From Membranipora membranacea (lineage: Eukaryota; Bryozoa; Gymnolaemata; Cheilostomatida; Membraniporidae), in the NCBI GenBank assembly GCA_914767715.1, contig OU612068.1, positions 10,416,001 to 10,480,000 of the forward strand: a DNA stretch of 64,000 nucleotides. The letters run 5' to 3'. Position 1 is the stretch's first letter; each line of letters begins with the position of its first letter. Below are positions 38,959 through 52,100 of this stretch, in pieces. Both the position numbers and the translations under genes were made by a program. The notes under the pieces are model-generated. The model worked only from the letters and a program-made list of their open reading frames with translations. It was not told where the DNA came from and did not search any database.

Positions 38959-41900
38959 ATGAGTCTACAGTCCGATCTCGATGCGGATTTTGCAGCGTCT
39001 CATCTACATAACCAAAAACCACAGCTTCTCACACAGAACAGTCACTCAGAGTACCTCGAACGTTATGAGGTGGAGTCAATCTCACAGCAGAGAGAAACAG
39101 GGACCGGCGCTTCACGATCATATCATGATGGGTACAATATATCCCCTACCAATGGGACAGTACAGAACAATACACCATCCAGGCGATGCTCTACAATGTG
39201 AGTACATGAGTTAGAACAAGTTTGTTCCCTCTGTGAATACGGAGGAATGCTGCCTATAAAGCTGTTTATCAAGCGGCTGCCTTCATGCCTGTCTTTTGCA
39301 GTAGTACTCCGCCAACACAGAAGGAAAAACTTGTTCTAAAGCAGGGAGAATGGAAGTCCCTGTTCTGAGTACGAGTACTGTTACTAAGAGGCCGGTATTG
39401 TTCAATCTCTGAGAAATTTTGATGTTCCTGCCATGACAAGTTTTTATGGGGAAGTGTTGGTTTTTGGCTTCTAGTCCATGGAAAATGGCTGAATTTGAAG
39501 GATGTTGGCAATGAAGGGATAAGGACTGTATCCACCCCTTATTAAGTGCCTAAAGGTTTACTACGCAATTTACAGCAGTATCTCACAGACAGATCATTCT
39601 TGTATCTTGAGCAAATTTGACTAGATGTTCATGCATACCAATATCACAGCACTCCGAGTGTTACTTTGGTTAGGATTATCTAGGAGTGTAATACACAGAA
39701 AGCCTGTTATTGCTACTTAATGTCATGAGCACACGGCATTATGGTGTGTCCCTGCCTAGTAAAAATAGTCTCGTAGTCACTTTCGCTAATCCAGTGGTAC
39801 AAGTCATATTATCAAAATCCGCCGATATCATGTAACCTTTTATTAGAAATCTTTACTATTTATCGACCACCCTATTAGCTTAGATCTAGTTTGATCCAAG
39901 TTGGCCGCATTTTATGTCGTCCCATATTTTACTGCTGAGCTGCTGCAAACCTTAAGCAGGCAGCTCGAGGTAGACAACTCAGAATCCAAACAAATTTGAT
40001 AACTGTACTTGCTCATGTTATTTCCATATCAAATCTATTCTCTTTAACTTCATGATTGTACACTATACATTCTGATTTTTGGAGAACACACTCAAAGACA
40101 GAGCTGTTCCAACTTTCTGCGTAGCGGTTTTGGCCAGTGATACGTTCTCTTCACTATTATCTTGGTTTGACAGAGTCTGATCTTTCCACCTAACACCAAA
40201 ACAAGCCTATCCAAAAATGAGTGTTAGACTAACTTTGGGCCATGTTTCAAATTCCACGTCAGTCCCCACTCATCAGAGTCAACACATTAGCTAGTCAGTC
40301 CCTGCAACTAAAACTGCATGTGGTCTAACCTGAGACCATGAGACTGTTGTCTAACTGAGAAAAGATTTTCTCATCTCAACTTTTTATTTCTCGTTCAACA
40401 TGATGATACTTTTAAAAATAAATATTTTTCCTTGTAAAACACATTTATATAAGATTGTCATGTGGCGATTTTGAACTGTTGAAATAAAGTAAATATCATC
40501 ACAATCATCATCGACTTGCCAAAAATACAAAGCAGAAAATCGTCTATTGCCCATCTATAATATCAAATGTGTGATTTTTCTAGCAGACCCTGTTTTGTAC
40601 TGAGGCCGATGAAGAAATGTATGGCAATCTGCTTTTTAGCCTTTGCCGGAGTCTTTCTGATGACAAGTCGGTTAAAAGCCTCTCTGATCTTATACCGTAA
40701 GTAGGCGCATTAATTTTATGAAACTGGATATTTTCAAACGATCCACGTTAGATTTATCGAATTCCAAAGAAAACATCTAACAGCACTCCTTTGTATATTT
40801 TTTGGCTTGAAGAGCACTTCGAAAGACAACCACCGTCGGAACTTTTGAAATCCCTATCTTATATATCTCATATCTAAACTCATTTTCACGAAAGGTCGTA
40901 ACTGCTGATGTGATTGTAGTATTTAGCAAATCTTATCGAATGATCTCAATCCATAATTGTCCAGGGTTAGTGTAAATGGAAAGGTGACTCCAAATTATGG
41001 CAAATTAAAGAAGCATAGAGTTCTCAATAATCCCTATGATTTTGCTTAATGACAATTAGTCCAACTCTCAGACGGCTGAAATGCGATTGAGTGGCATTAC
41101 ATATCAACCACCCAGTTTAAAATGTGTGGTTCATATTGTATTACCACTAACAGGCATTTGAAGCTGTCTGAGCACTTAGACTAACTGACGATGTCATGAC
41201 ATCTCACCCGTTGCTTACCTGTGTCTCTTACAGCTGCCTGCCCGGATGGTTGGATCCTACACAGCAGTCTACACAAGTGTTACTACTTCTCTATGACTGA
41301 CACGGCTACGTTTTCTCAAGCCCAGAAGAACTGTCACAACAAGGGCGCTCACCTCACAACCATTGAGGATCTTGACAAATTCTACTGGATCAAAGGCTAT
41401 CGGAACTCAAAATCAGATCTGAACTTGAGGTAGGAATGTCAGGGAACAAGTAGTCGTGATATTGACATCTAGTTTTTGTGCATGCATAAAGAATGAGTGT
41501 CACACTACATTTTTGAAGTTTTTCTATTGATTCATATATAACTACTCCGTTGTAAACCCCACGGCTTCTGGAGAGTTGCAATGAATTCTTTATCATATCA
41601 TATGAGGGAGTATTTATCCAAAAGACCAGACCAGTGTTTATTCTAAACCTCATACCCTGATTCTGCTATAAAAAGTTGTTTCTTCTGCCAATTTAATCGG
41701 TAGTCTCTCAACGATGGCATAAAGCGTTTGGTTGACAAACAGTACAGCGAATGCTAATACCGTTCAAACTTCAAATTGTGTTTCTGTTATAGAGTTGAGT
41801 CCTTTTGGGTCGGAGGAAAGCAAGGTAGTAGTGGAAAATGGTACTGGTTAGACAACACTAATACCAGCCTCTCCTTTCATTCTTCTATGTGGGTCAAAGG

Positions 41901-43304
41901 TGAGCATATCATAACAGAAGGAGCCTGAGCAGTATCCCACAATACAACAGTCTGGTTTTCTCTGCCTGAAGACCTGTCATCCTGATCAAATCTATCTAGT
42001 ATGGGTAAAGCTATGAAGAGAGATTTGTTGTTCGCATGAATTGATATGAAACAAAGCCTTAACGATGTCCCACAATGCAATTGTCTGGGTTTCTCTACAG
42101 GGACCAGTCATCCTGTTTAAAACTATCTCCCATGGGTGAAGCAAGTTATTATTTGCAGTATGTGACAGTTTTTTTTCAAATGTGATTGTGAATTAACTCA
42201 TTAGTTTTTGCTAGTTCGCCTGTGCAGTAACATTTTGGAAAAATCAAGACTCCCATCACGCACTGCATTTTCTCCCAAGTGCGAGGGGAACAAAAATTTG
42301 CCTGCCCCTGCTTGCAATAAAAATCAAGTAAGATAAATCGTTTCAAGATGGCTCATGGATTCCTATTGGATGGTGTTAAATATTAAGAGATATGAAACCA
42401 TTTCCTCAATTAATATCCATTAAGCACTCGGTGGAGAGTGGCCTCTCTGTATTTCCTCAAATTAATATCAATTAGACGTAGACTCCCTCCGTGAATTAAT
42501 TATTAAAAGTACCTTCTCCACAGCCAAATGGCTTCATGCCAGGGACACATGTTAAACAGGTTTTGTCTTGGCTTTTACCAATTATCCATTATACATTGGT
42601 CTTATTCATAATATGATCAAAATTTGTGGTTAATTAGGGAAAACTCACTGACTCATGCTGGTCAAGCTTAGCTAATTCTACCATAACACCTAACACATTT
42701 CCCCCATATTCATCTCATACCTATCTCCTTACTCATGCCTGGTGAGATTGCTCAGACACTGCAGTGCAGGTTGCTGGTAGTGGGCGTTAATGGAATGTCA
42801 CTATCAGCAACCCGGGCAGACTTACTCGTACCAGATCTAAGCGGGTTCATAATTCGGGAACTCAAGTATGTTCGAATTAATTCAGACGCTACTCTGCAGA
42901 TAAATTGGTGCATTTGCCTAAGGTGTTGGAAAAATACTTTGATAGCGCCACAAACTAGTCTAGGTGACCTTTTTGCTATATTTTGTTTGGTCAGGATTAC
43001 AGTTAAGGAACCCAAGTAGTGCATTTCTCGTTATTCAGTCGTTACTGTGTAAAGATAACTGCCCATTGGGTTGGATGTGAGCACTATTTGTAAAATAATG
43101 TTTACAATTCACTCCAAGTTGTGATTATTTACAGGTCAGCCTGATAACGCCTATAATAACCAACTCTGTCTCTCACTAATCGGAGACGATGAATACTGGA
43201 CAACCAAGAAACATATCTCACCATCTGATCATCTCGGACTAGACGACCAGTACTGTGATAAACTGCTGAGATACATCTGCGAAACACCCTCAGCACATGC
43301 TTAA
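38959..43304 (+). CDS. Type II membrane C-type lectin, QPD-type, copy 1
   Basis: Five exons: 38959-39197, 40584-40696, 41234-41429, 41793-41899, 43135-43304; phases match, 274 residues. Order: about 80 cytoplasmic residues (Ser/Thr/Gln-rich with SEYLERYEVES), one membrane segment in exon 2 (CMAICFLAFAGVFLMT) with no cleavage-type N-terminal signal, a short stalk, then a long-form C-type lectin domain with six cysteines (CPDGW, KCYYF, NCHN, LCLSL, QYC, YICE) and WVGG. Exon 5 opens with GQPDN: QPD at calcium site 2 favours galactose/GalNAc, against EPN for mannose. The usual WND triplet is LDD, keeping acidic ligands but not the Trp. The likely role is calcium-dependent glycan recognition at the cell surface. 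An AATAAA at 43712-43717 may end the mRNA. The next gene is a tandem duplicate. Confidence 0.9.
41936..42142. repeat. Diverged direct repeat in the lectin copy 1 intron
   Basis: About 76 bases beginning CCCACAATACAACAGTCTGG recur at 42066-42142 as CCCACAATGCAATTGTCTGG, both reaching ATGGGT(A/G)AAGC. Related by its core to the repeat near 28050. It lies inside intron 4. Confidence 0.6.
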
Positions 43305-44721
43305 CTGTTTATCCTTAATTAATCTAAATGATCCAATGAGCAGCTGTAGACTCACTTAGTTAAATTGTTTTTATGTTATTTTTTCTGTGTACTTACCCAT
43401 CATAGCAGGGTATGATAACAACATTCCCATAATGCATCAGCAATGTTAATACAAAGTTGATGATTGTCTATTGGTGTAATTACAGGACCAGGACCACTTA
43501 TAATTGATTTGGGATTGAATCTCTTACAGTTCAATTTGATATTGACCAGGAATAACCTGTGTTGAATTAAAAACCATTGATTATTTTGTATAGATATTTG
43601 ATGAAAACTATTGTGATTTTGCATCATCAATTACTATTATTCACCTGTAAATACAGTTTTTGTAGTATGCCATTTGCATAGGGTAGCAATATATAGAAGC
43701 TTTTGTATAATAATAAAATTATTAATGATACGATAAACCTTCTATTGCTTCTAAATCGCCAACCTGGAGGCCGCCGGACGAGGGCAAGAGTTTGAGGGGG
43801 GGGGGGTGGGGGGAAGCTCAGACAAGGTCGGCTGGTGTCTCCTGACAACCTACTATTTCAATTCAGAGCTAGCACCTGCCAATCTCCCAATGCAGACAAC
43901 GCTGGGTGGACACTCTAACTATAGCAAGCAGAGCAATATACAATATATAATGATATCAACCCTTTCATCGACATTTATTCATTAATAAATAAGTATGATT
44001 AAGATAATTCTTGCTTGTGTAAGTAGTAATAGGAGCTGTCTCAATACTCCAGTAGACTGTTCTCCACGCTCAATCTTTTGAGAGAAAAATTCCTGGGAGT
44101 TTCACCATAATTTCTCACGATTTTTTAAAACATCTGTTGTAATGCCGACAGGAAGACATGTCGAAGCCCTGAACTATTTTGACAGGGGTGACTGATGGCT
44201 TCCTTATTATCCTGCCCTGCTATTATGTTATGACGAGATGACCGATGGTTTCCTTGGTAGCCTTCCATGTAATGGTATTGAGCTGTGATATCTCCAGATT
44301 GTACAAAAGGTTATGCTACATATAGAAGGGGATTAACACTCATTCTACATTCTAAATTTGTCACACACACACACGACTGAATCGATTCCAATCAATTTCA
44401 AATAAATAACAGTATTGAAATTTTTGTTATTAAATAAAGGCAAATCACCGCTCCCATTTTTAGTTACCTTGGTGATAATCTCAGTTGAACTTTTGCATGC
44501 TCTACCATTTCTAAATAATTGTTATGCCTTCCATAGGCAGAGTTCATCAACATGGTAAACATTGCAAAACAACTTCCTCATATATTTGAAGTTTTACTCG
44601 AAAGCTACAATTTGTCTGCAGGTTTTTCTAAGTTGGTCAAATAATTATAGGCCTACAGAAGGCTCAACATTCCTCTAAACTCTGCATCAACATAATCGTG
44701 TTTTCACCTGCGCCTGCAGCG
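43305..44721. other. Spacer between the two lectin genes
   Basis: Contains the copy 1 3'UTR, a G-rich run at 43796-43815 and no further coding sequence. The last 20 bases before the copy 2 start (CACCTGCGCCTGCAGCG) equal those before the copy 1 start, so the duplication included upstream flank. Confidence 0.5.
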
Positions 44722-45604
44722 ATGAGTCTACAACACCAAAAACCACAGCTTCTCACACAGAACAGTCACTCAGAGTACCTCGAACATTATGAGGCGGAGT
44801 CATTCTCACAGCAGCAGAGAGTAACAGGTACTGGCACCTCACTGTCGAATCATGATGGGAATAATATACCTACAGATATTACAGCACATGAAGGTACACC
44901 ATTCGGACTCAGTTATACACTGTGAGTAGAAGCACATACATGGTGTGGTGTTGACTTTACTATGTTTTTGGTCGTTCCAGATAGTGCTGTTAGATTCACT
45001 GCGCAGGTTCAGATACCCATAGTACTGATCGGTGCCAGAAATCATGTTTGACATTTGCAACAAAAGGCTAACATACCTAAGTGTCCGGCAATTGAAGGCC
45101 TTGAGATTTGGCACCCTGATGCGTGTAATTGGTGTCCTATACACCAAATGGATTACCCAATTGCGTTGTTGGATTTTTGTGCGTTGGGTTTGATTTTAGG
45201 CGCCAATGTTTATTTGTCTGTCGTTGTTGTCTTGGTTGGACATCACAATCACAGGGTATTGTAATGGCTAATGGCCCAGGATCGTGCTTAATTGTTGTGC
45301 AGCTGATTACGCCAATTCGGCAATTTCTGAAGAGTATTTATGTTATATAAATATACCACAATTGTAACATGTTTGTTGCGCTATATTCTATGGCTGTAAT
45401 CACTGAACAAAATTGTGGGGGGGGGGGGAGTTCTGCCACATAATAGGACAATGATATTGTAGTAGAATGAATTGTTATTTGTACGTTTTGGTAAATTTTT
45501 ATGCAGTTTATTTTGATCTCACTAAATACAAGATGTTCTGTCCAAAATACTACAAATTTATCTTTAACTGTTGAAGAACTATTTTTGGGCTGTAATGCTA
45601 TGCT

Positions 45605-45835
45605 TGCATTCCAACACTATATGCCTTTTATATAATAACAAGTACATGTACTATGTAATAGCACGCTGGAATCCCGACACGACGTGCCTTTTGTATAAAT
45701 TTACGTGTATGTTGCATCATTGTAATACCGTACCGGAATTCCAACACTAAGTGTTTTTGTATAAGACTTCATGTTTGCTGACTCATTTTTGGTTTTCCGT
45801 CACTTAGTGCCTTATCATATAAAAGTTGACATTTT
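45605..45835. repeat. Imperfect tandem repeat, unit about 65 bp
   Basis: Motifs like TTCCAACACTATATGCCTTTTATATAA return about every 65 bases (45608, 45671, 45739, about 45800) with strong divergence, in intron 1 of lectin copy 2. Confidence 0.55.
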
Positions 45836-47524
45836 TCCTTGCTGGGATACATTCGCTCAGTAGAAGTTACACTGAACACATCCACATGTAATATTACTGC
45901 TGTTGTTACCTATTATACGGAATAATAAAGATACTATACTGGATAAACTTCCGCTTGACCTAGCCTGTACTTACGTGTAGAATCACTGCCAAGCGGTTAG
46001 ACTTTACACCTTTGAAGATTTCTTGCTGTCACGGATAAATAGTGTTCTGTGGATTATTTGCTACTCTCATCTGGATTACTGAGCTCTTATCATCACTTCG
46101 GTCTGTCTCGTCAGTGATCGTGAACTCATCTCTTGTGCAAGTCTCGTGTGATATCGCATCAAGTTGATCACATTACTGGCACCTCTGGAAAATCATAAAT
46201 AGAGTGACAGTTTTTGGATTTGTTGAATACGGACAATCAATAGAAGAAATTGAGCAGTTATTATTGATACAACGATATCAAAGTCAAGACAAGTGGTATA
46301 TGTACGATTAGTGGACATTGACTCATTACACTAAAATCTTCCACTTCTTGAAGTTGTCCCATCGATAAAATTGAGGAGACAACTTTTGTCGGCATTTAAC
46401 ACGACTACCATTAAAATTAGAATCCACTACAATATTCAGGCTGTCTACCTCATAGGTTCATAGGTGGCATGGAAAGAACAGCCATTTTAATTTGCACTTA
46501 AAGTGACATCACCAAATGGCCATCCATCATAAACTCAATCGACAACCTGAGTGTATAGCATCCACACCCCTGAAGTTCTGTGACATTTATGATTGACCCA
46601 CTTCTAGTTTATTTATGTGCCATGTCAATATCACTTATATCTTTGTTGTAGCACACCATACATCGGACCACAATCAATGAAGAGATTTATGGCTCTCTGC
46701 TGTTTAGCATTTGGCGCAGCTGCTCTGATCTTCAGTCAGCGCCGATCATCTCTCATTTTATACCGTAGGTGTTATGTTAAATCTTCTCTTTATACCCTTG
46801 ATGGGCAAGGTGTTTGCAGGAGGATGGGTTAACTTCTTTGAGCACATGTTTGAAACAGTTGAATGTATTGCTAGCTAATATTTAAACATTGTCACTATAT
46901 TTCTATCTATCACCCTCATTACCATACAGCCACTCCCCCCCCCAACCACCTTAGCCTAGCCCTAGCTCCATTTTGTTCCTAGATAATATTGAGTCACAAG
47001 CAATCTACCTGAACTCAACTCTAGATAATTTACTACCTCAGAGTAGCCTATTGAGTGTTTAATTTAAAAAAGTTCCCACAATTCAGTACAAGTGATCACA
47101 TGACTTCCTTGTTGCCAGTTAGTTTATAAATTTGTTGTTGGGGCTTATTAGGAATGCCAGAGGACTCTAAATGTGATACTTGATCATTTGTTTTGGATTT
47201 ATTTCAGAAGAAAAGAAAAGAAGAAACAAGAAAAACATCTTTTGGAAAAATCGATTTACATTTTGTAGCAGCAGATGTGTGCCCTCCTGACTGGGTGGGA
47301 GGATTGCAGTCTTGTTATTACTTCTCTGAGAGTGAGAAATCCTCATTCTCAGAAGCTATGGAGAGTTGTCAGGAGAGAAGAGGTCAGCTAGCTAACTTTG
47401 AAAGCTGTGATAAATTTGACTGGATGAAGGGATACAGAAGCTCAAAGGCTGAACTAAGGTAGTCTAGATCTAGCATACACTGATGTAGCCCGTCTTGAGA
47501 AGCTTTGTTTGGTTCGGTTTCCCC

Positions 47525-47690
47525 TCTAGGGGATAGGCCGGAATGGCTGACCTCTTTTGCTCTTAGTTTGTAGGCAGGTCCCAGTAGTCAGTGGACTGCA
47601 GTTGGATTTGAACCCACAACCTTCAAGATTTGCATGCTGTGGTACATGCTCTATAACCAACTGAGCCACCTCATTCTCTTTGGATGGCAA
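47525..47690 (-). repeat. tRNA-derived SINE copy
   Basis: On the minus strand box A TGGCTCAGTTGG (47668-47657) and box B GGTTCAAATCC (47614-47604) are both excellent RNA polymerase III signals at tRNA-like spacing, but the arms do not fold into a tRNA. A unique body follows (GGGACCTGCCTACAAACTAAG). Same family as 36361-36500. It lies in intron 3 of lectin copy 2, next to exon 3. Confidence 0.75.
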
Positions 47691-47949
47691 TAGTAGCCTG
47701 CATCTAATGACACAAACTGTCGGAGTACATAGTTTGAACATTCGCCAGTATTATGTTGAAAGAATAAATATATGTTGCTGTAGCCGAATTATCAGGATAT
47801 TTTCAAACTCAAGTTTACTGTTCTGTTAACAAATTTGAGTCCTTTTGGGTCGGAGGTAAGAATTCAGACAACAAATGGTATTGGATAAATAATGAAGAAC
47901 ATAAAGAACTTGGTTGTCCAATGTGGGTCGTCGGTGAGTTCATTAACAA

Positions 47950-49085
47950 TTATAGTTGGGGGTAATTGCCAAAAAGCCACTGGTCAAAAAGCCACTGGCC
48001 AAAAGGCCACTGGCCATAAAGCCACTGGCCAAAAAGCCACTGGCCATAAGGCCACTGGCCATAAAGCCACTGGCCATAAAGCCACTGGCCAAAGGCCACT
48101 GGTCATAAGGCCACTGGCGAAAAGGCCACCGGTCATAAGGTCACTGGCCAAAAAGCCACTGGTCATAAAGCATATCAATCATAATATCGGTAATATTTAT
48201 GAAATTTCTCACCAGAAGTAAAATCATATATTTTTATGATGTTTAGCTTGTTTTTTTATAAATGTATAGTTTAATTTAGTTCGCAAATTTTGCCACTGTT
48301 CACTTACCAAACACGTTCCAAGTACGAGTGAGTTGCATATCCTACTGGGAACAACAGAAAAAGTCAGTGATCAGGTTACAAAACCTTAAGCAATAGCAAT
48401 CAAGTTGAGTCGGTTGGGTTTGGTGGTCATCAATAATAAAAAAAACATTCGATGGGTGCAAAGATAGATTTCTGTAGAGGCTTGATCCGCAGATCCAATA
48501 TAAGATAATCATAATAGATCACAGGGTGCATTGGGTAAAAATGATACTAAAAATCTTTTCGTGTGTATATAAATTATTGTCACACTATGAGCAAAAAAAT
48601 AAAAAAAAGCTGTCTCTTCTCAGAACCGCATTGCTTCGATCTAAAAGTGCTGACTGTTTGTTTGTTTGTCCATGAAGATATATTCTAATGTATAAATTGG
48701 GGCTTACAGTACAAATGAAATGTGTGAGAAGATGTCCGAGAGGAGTCATTTATAACTATTATTTGCAACGGGTGGGTGAGATATTTTCTAACTCCACTAA
48801 ATAGGGAATCAGTGAGTAGAAATAAAAAATCATTGGTAGATGGCATTATCAGGAGCTAAAATTTGGTTTAATGGGCCCAAAACATGTCAAGAGAAAGTTG
48901 ATATCAAACATCTATTATTTAACCATCGAACCAATGGATTTATGACCAGTGGCTTTTTGACCAGTGGCCTTATGACCATTGGCCTTTTGGCCAGTGGCTT
49001 TATGGCCAGTTGCTTTTTGGCCAGTGGCATTTTGGCCAGTGGCTTTTTGGCCAGTGGCCTTTTGACCCGAAATCCTAGTTGGGCT
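47950..49085. mobile_element. Foldback-like element with inverted 15-bp minisatellite ends
   Basis: The left end (47967-48172) has about 13 units of CCAAAAAGCCACTGG with A/T and A/G variants. The right end (48940-49066) has eight to nine units of the same sequence in inverse orientation (CCAGTGGCTTTTTGG). About 770 bases of unique AT-rich DNA lie between. Flanks just outside the arrays are also roughly inverted (GTTGGGGGTAATTG; CGAAATCCTAGTTGGG). This plan, tandem repeats as inverted ends, is that of Drosophila FB and sea urchin TU foldback elements. No transposase is visible. The [10 protein letters not shown] frames across it are repeat shadows. It sits in intron 4 of lectin copy 2. Confidence 0.7.
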
Positions 49086-49138
49086 ATCATTCCATACATA
49101 AAATATAGGATTGATTGAGTTTAGCAAATCTGTTATTC

Positions 49139-52100
49139 ACTACTTGGTTGGTTGGTTGGTTGGTTGGTTTATTTTGTCACAAACATTAGGTATGCTGCGA
49201 GATTGAGTGTTTATACTGTTACATGAGTAGGGAATACCAAAAAGAAACATAAACAAAATGAGTAAAGTAAAGTCTGACTTCTAGTGGATTAAAAAATATC
49301 TTGCAATATCAAAATCAAGTGTCTGAGGAATGAGTCTTTACCCCAGGCAGTTCTGTATTTAAGGCTGCGATATCTGCCTGAGGGGAGTTTCTCAAGAAAA
49401 TTGTTTAAAAAATGTTCGTCATCATGTATTATCTGCAGGGCCAGGTTCTTTGTACGTTTTGATATGACTGAATCTAGGTCCCCAATATCAAGACCTAGTC
49501 TGTCGCCTTGCTTAAAAAACTTTCTCAGAGCTTTCTTGTCTCGTGAATAAATACTAGTGAACAAAATAGGTAGGCAGTAGGTTAGAATTGATACAATAAA
49601 ACTTTTAAATAACATGCAGGCTAAAGGCTTTGTACTCTGATAATTAAAGGTTCTGATGACAAACATTCTCTGATTTGCTTTGGATACAACATTATTGACA
49701 TGATCTTCGAAACGTAATTTGTTATCAAAGAGAACTCCCAAATATTTAACATTGTCACAAAAATCTATATTTACACCATTTAATTCGAGAGTAGGACTGT
49801 CAGGTTTATCTCTCTTAGTGGAGAAAAGCATCTCTTGGGTTTTAGAAGGATTAAGTAATAAGTCGAGTTCTTTGCATAGACCAGAGATTCTATTGATCTC
49901 ATTAAAATAATTAGACAAGTCATTATTATCAGAGATGCAACCAACAATACAAGTGTCATCAGCATATTTTAAAATAGTTATATTGCTCTGTTCTGACCTA
50001 ATCCTATTTGTATACACTGAGAATAATAAAGGACTGAGGACAGAACCCTGGGGTGTTCCTGTGTTGGTGGTGATTGATGTTGAGAGAATATTGTTTACTA
50101 TTGTTCTTTGTGTTCTGCCTGTCAGGAAACTCGACACCCAGTTTGTAACTCTGTAGTCTAGATGTTGCAGTTCTGTGAGGAGATTACTGACACTGATGGT
50201 GTTAGATGCAGACGAGAAGTCGAGAAATAGGCATCTTGCATAGTTGGCAGCTTCAAGGTCTATGTAACTAGTTATTGTGGTAATAAGGCATAATACTGCA
50301 TCCTGGGTTGATCTTTTAGCTCGGTAGGCAAATTGGTGATTGTCGAGAGGAGTGTTTTTAACTATATAGCTTTTCAGCAGACGTTCCATTGTTTTACATA
50401 AGCAGCTTGTCAGGGCTATTGGTCGGAAGTGTTTAAGTTGATTTGGCTTGTCAGTTTTTTGCAGTGGTTTGATGATGGCCGATTTCCAAATATTAGGAGT
50501 TGTTTGAGAGTCTAGAGAGAAGTTGAATATATCCGTAATTACAGGCGCTAGTTGGTCAGCACAGAGTTTTAATGCTCTTGGTATCAGACCATCAGGTCCA
50601 GCACCCTTTCTAGAGTTGAGGCGTTTGAGTTGTATCAGAACTGATTTTTCATCTAACATGCAGGGAGGAGCAGTTAGGTTTTCGTAAGCAGGTTGTGGTG
50701 GCTGAGTGTCTTGTTTCTCAAATCTGGCAAAGAAGTTGTTGAGTTCTTCGGGTTGGAAGTTAATATCTGGTTGTGACTTGGAGTTGCTGGTTGGAAGTCC
50801 GCTAATTTTTTTAATGTCGTTCCAAGCGTTTGCAGGATCACTGGCTAAATGTTGTTGGATGTTATTGCCTTGGTTATATCACGCTTAAGTTTGTTATACA
50901 GTTTACGATTGCCAGTTTCATGAGCAGTTTGTATTTGTTCCAACATCTCTGATATATGCTTGTTCATCCACGGTTTTTGGTTGGTACACATCCTGAAACT
51001 TTTAGTGGGTATGCAGGTGTCTGTACAGAAATTGATATAGTCTGAGATAACTTCAGTCTGGGTGTGGATATCATCCTCATCAGAAAGTAAATTATCCCAG
51101 AGTGTAATATCCAAAGCTGCTTTCAAGTTGTCACAGTTTTCGTTTGTAAACGTACGGCGGGTTACTCTGGTAGGTTTATATTTGGAGAGAGGTGTGTAGG
51201 TTGGGATGAAATGAGTTATGTAATGGTCAGATCCTCCGAGGTTTGCAAGTTGGTGGCAATGGCTGAAGGCGTCTTTGAGTCTGATGTAACATTTGTCTAG
51301 GATTCTATTGTTTCTTGTCAGTGTTTTAACTACCTGGTAGTATCCTTCAAGTCTGAAAGGAAGCTGGTTGAAATCGCCCATTACCATAATACAAGAATCA
51401 GGGTGATTTTTCTCCAGTTCCTTAACGTGTGTAGAGATTGTTTTAGCAGTGGAAGTAGCATTATGTTTGAGTCTGGAATTACCGGTAAACGGAGTGTAGC
51501 ATGAAACAGAGATTATGGAAGAAAATTCACGAGGTAGCCAATGTGGCCGGGATTTGAAAGTAAGGATTTCACAGTGGTTGCCATTATGATTGAAGATTAC
51601 GCTATTGTTTGTTGACCATTTGCTGTCGATGTAGACGAGAATACCTCCTCCACATGATTTACCGCTAGTGTCAGGTTGTCTATCATTTCTAAATTGTTCA
51701 TATCCATCGAGTTCAGTACGAGAGGTTGATATAGCAGGGCTGAGCAAGGATTCTGTGATGCAGATAAGCTGAGATTGATTTTTTAGGCGCTTAGTGTTCA
51801 AGAGAGAGTGCAGTTCATCAAGCTTATTCCGAATCGATTGTGCATTGGTGAGTACAACAGCAGGCAGCGGTACTTTACCATTTTTATTACTATGGTTCAC
51901 ACGCACCCTGCCTCGTCTACCTCTCTTTGAAGATCGTAAAAGTTCAGGAGCAGTGTCTTTCACTAGCTGCTTATAATTTATATTCCATATATCTTTAGCT
52001 GACGTTGATTCAATGAGTTTTTAATATCCGACAGAGATTGATAATCCACAAAGTGTTCTAGGCATTTCACACCTCTAGGCTGGTATATGAGGGTGATTAT

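Noticed and set aside
47600..47670. Functional tRNA gene
   Set aside because: Box A and box B are excellent, but acceptor and anticodon stems do not pair and a SINE body shared with 36361-36500 follows.
47892..48221. Plus-strand frame containing [10 protein letters not shown] repeats, and similar frames at 48887-49127
   Set aside because: They are translations of the 15-bp minisatellite ends of the foldback-like element. Part of the first frame also overlaps lectin copy 2 exon 4 out of frame.
47967..49066. CRISPR-like array
   Set aside because: Units are contiguous 15-mers without spacers, present in both orientations, in an animal genome.
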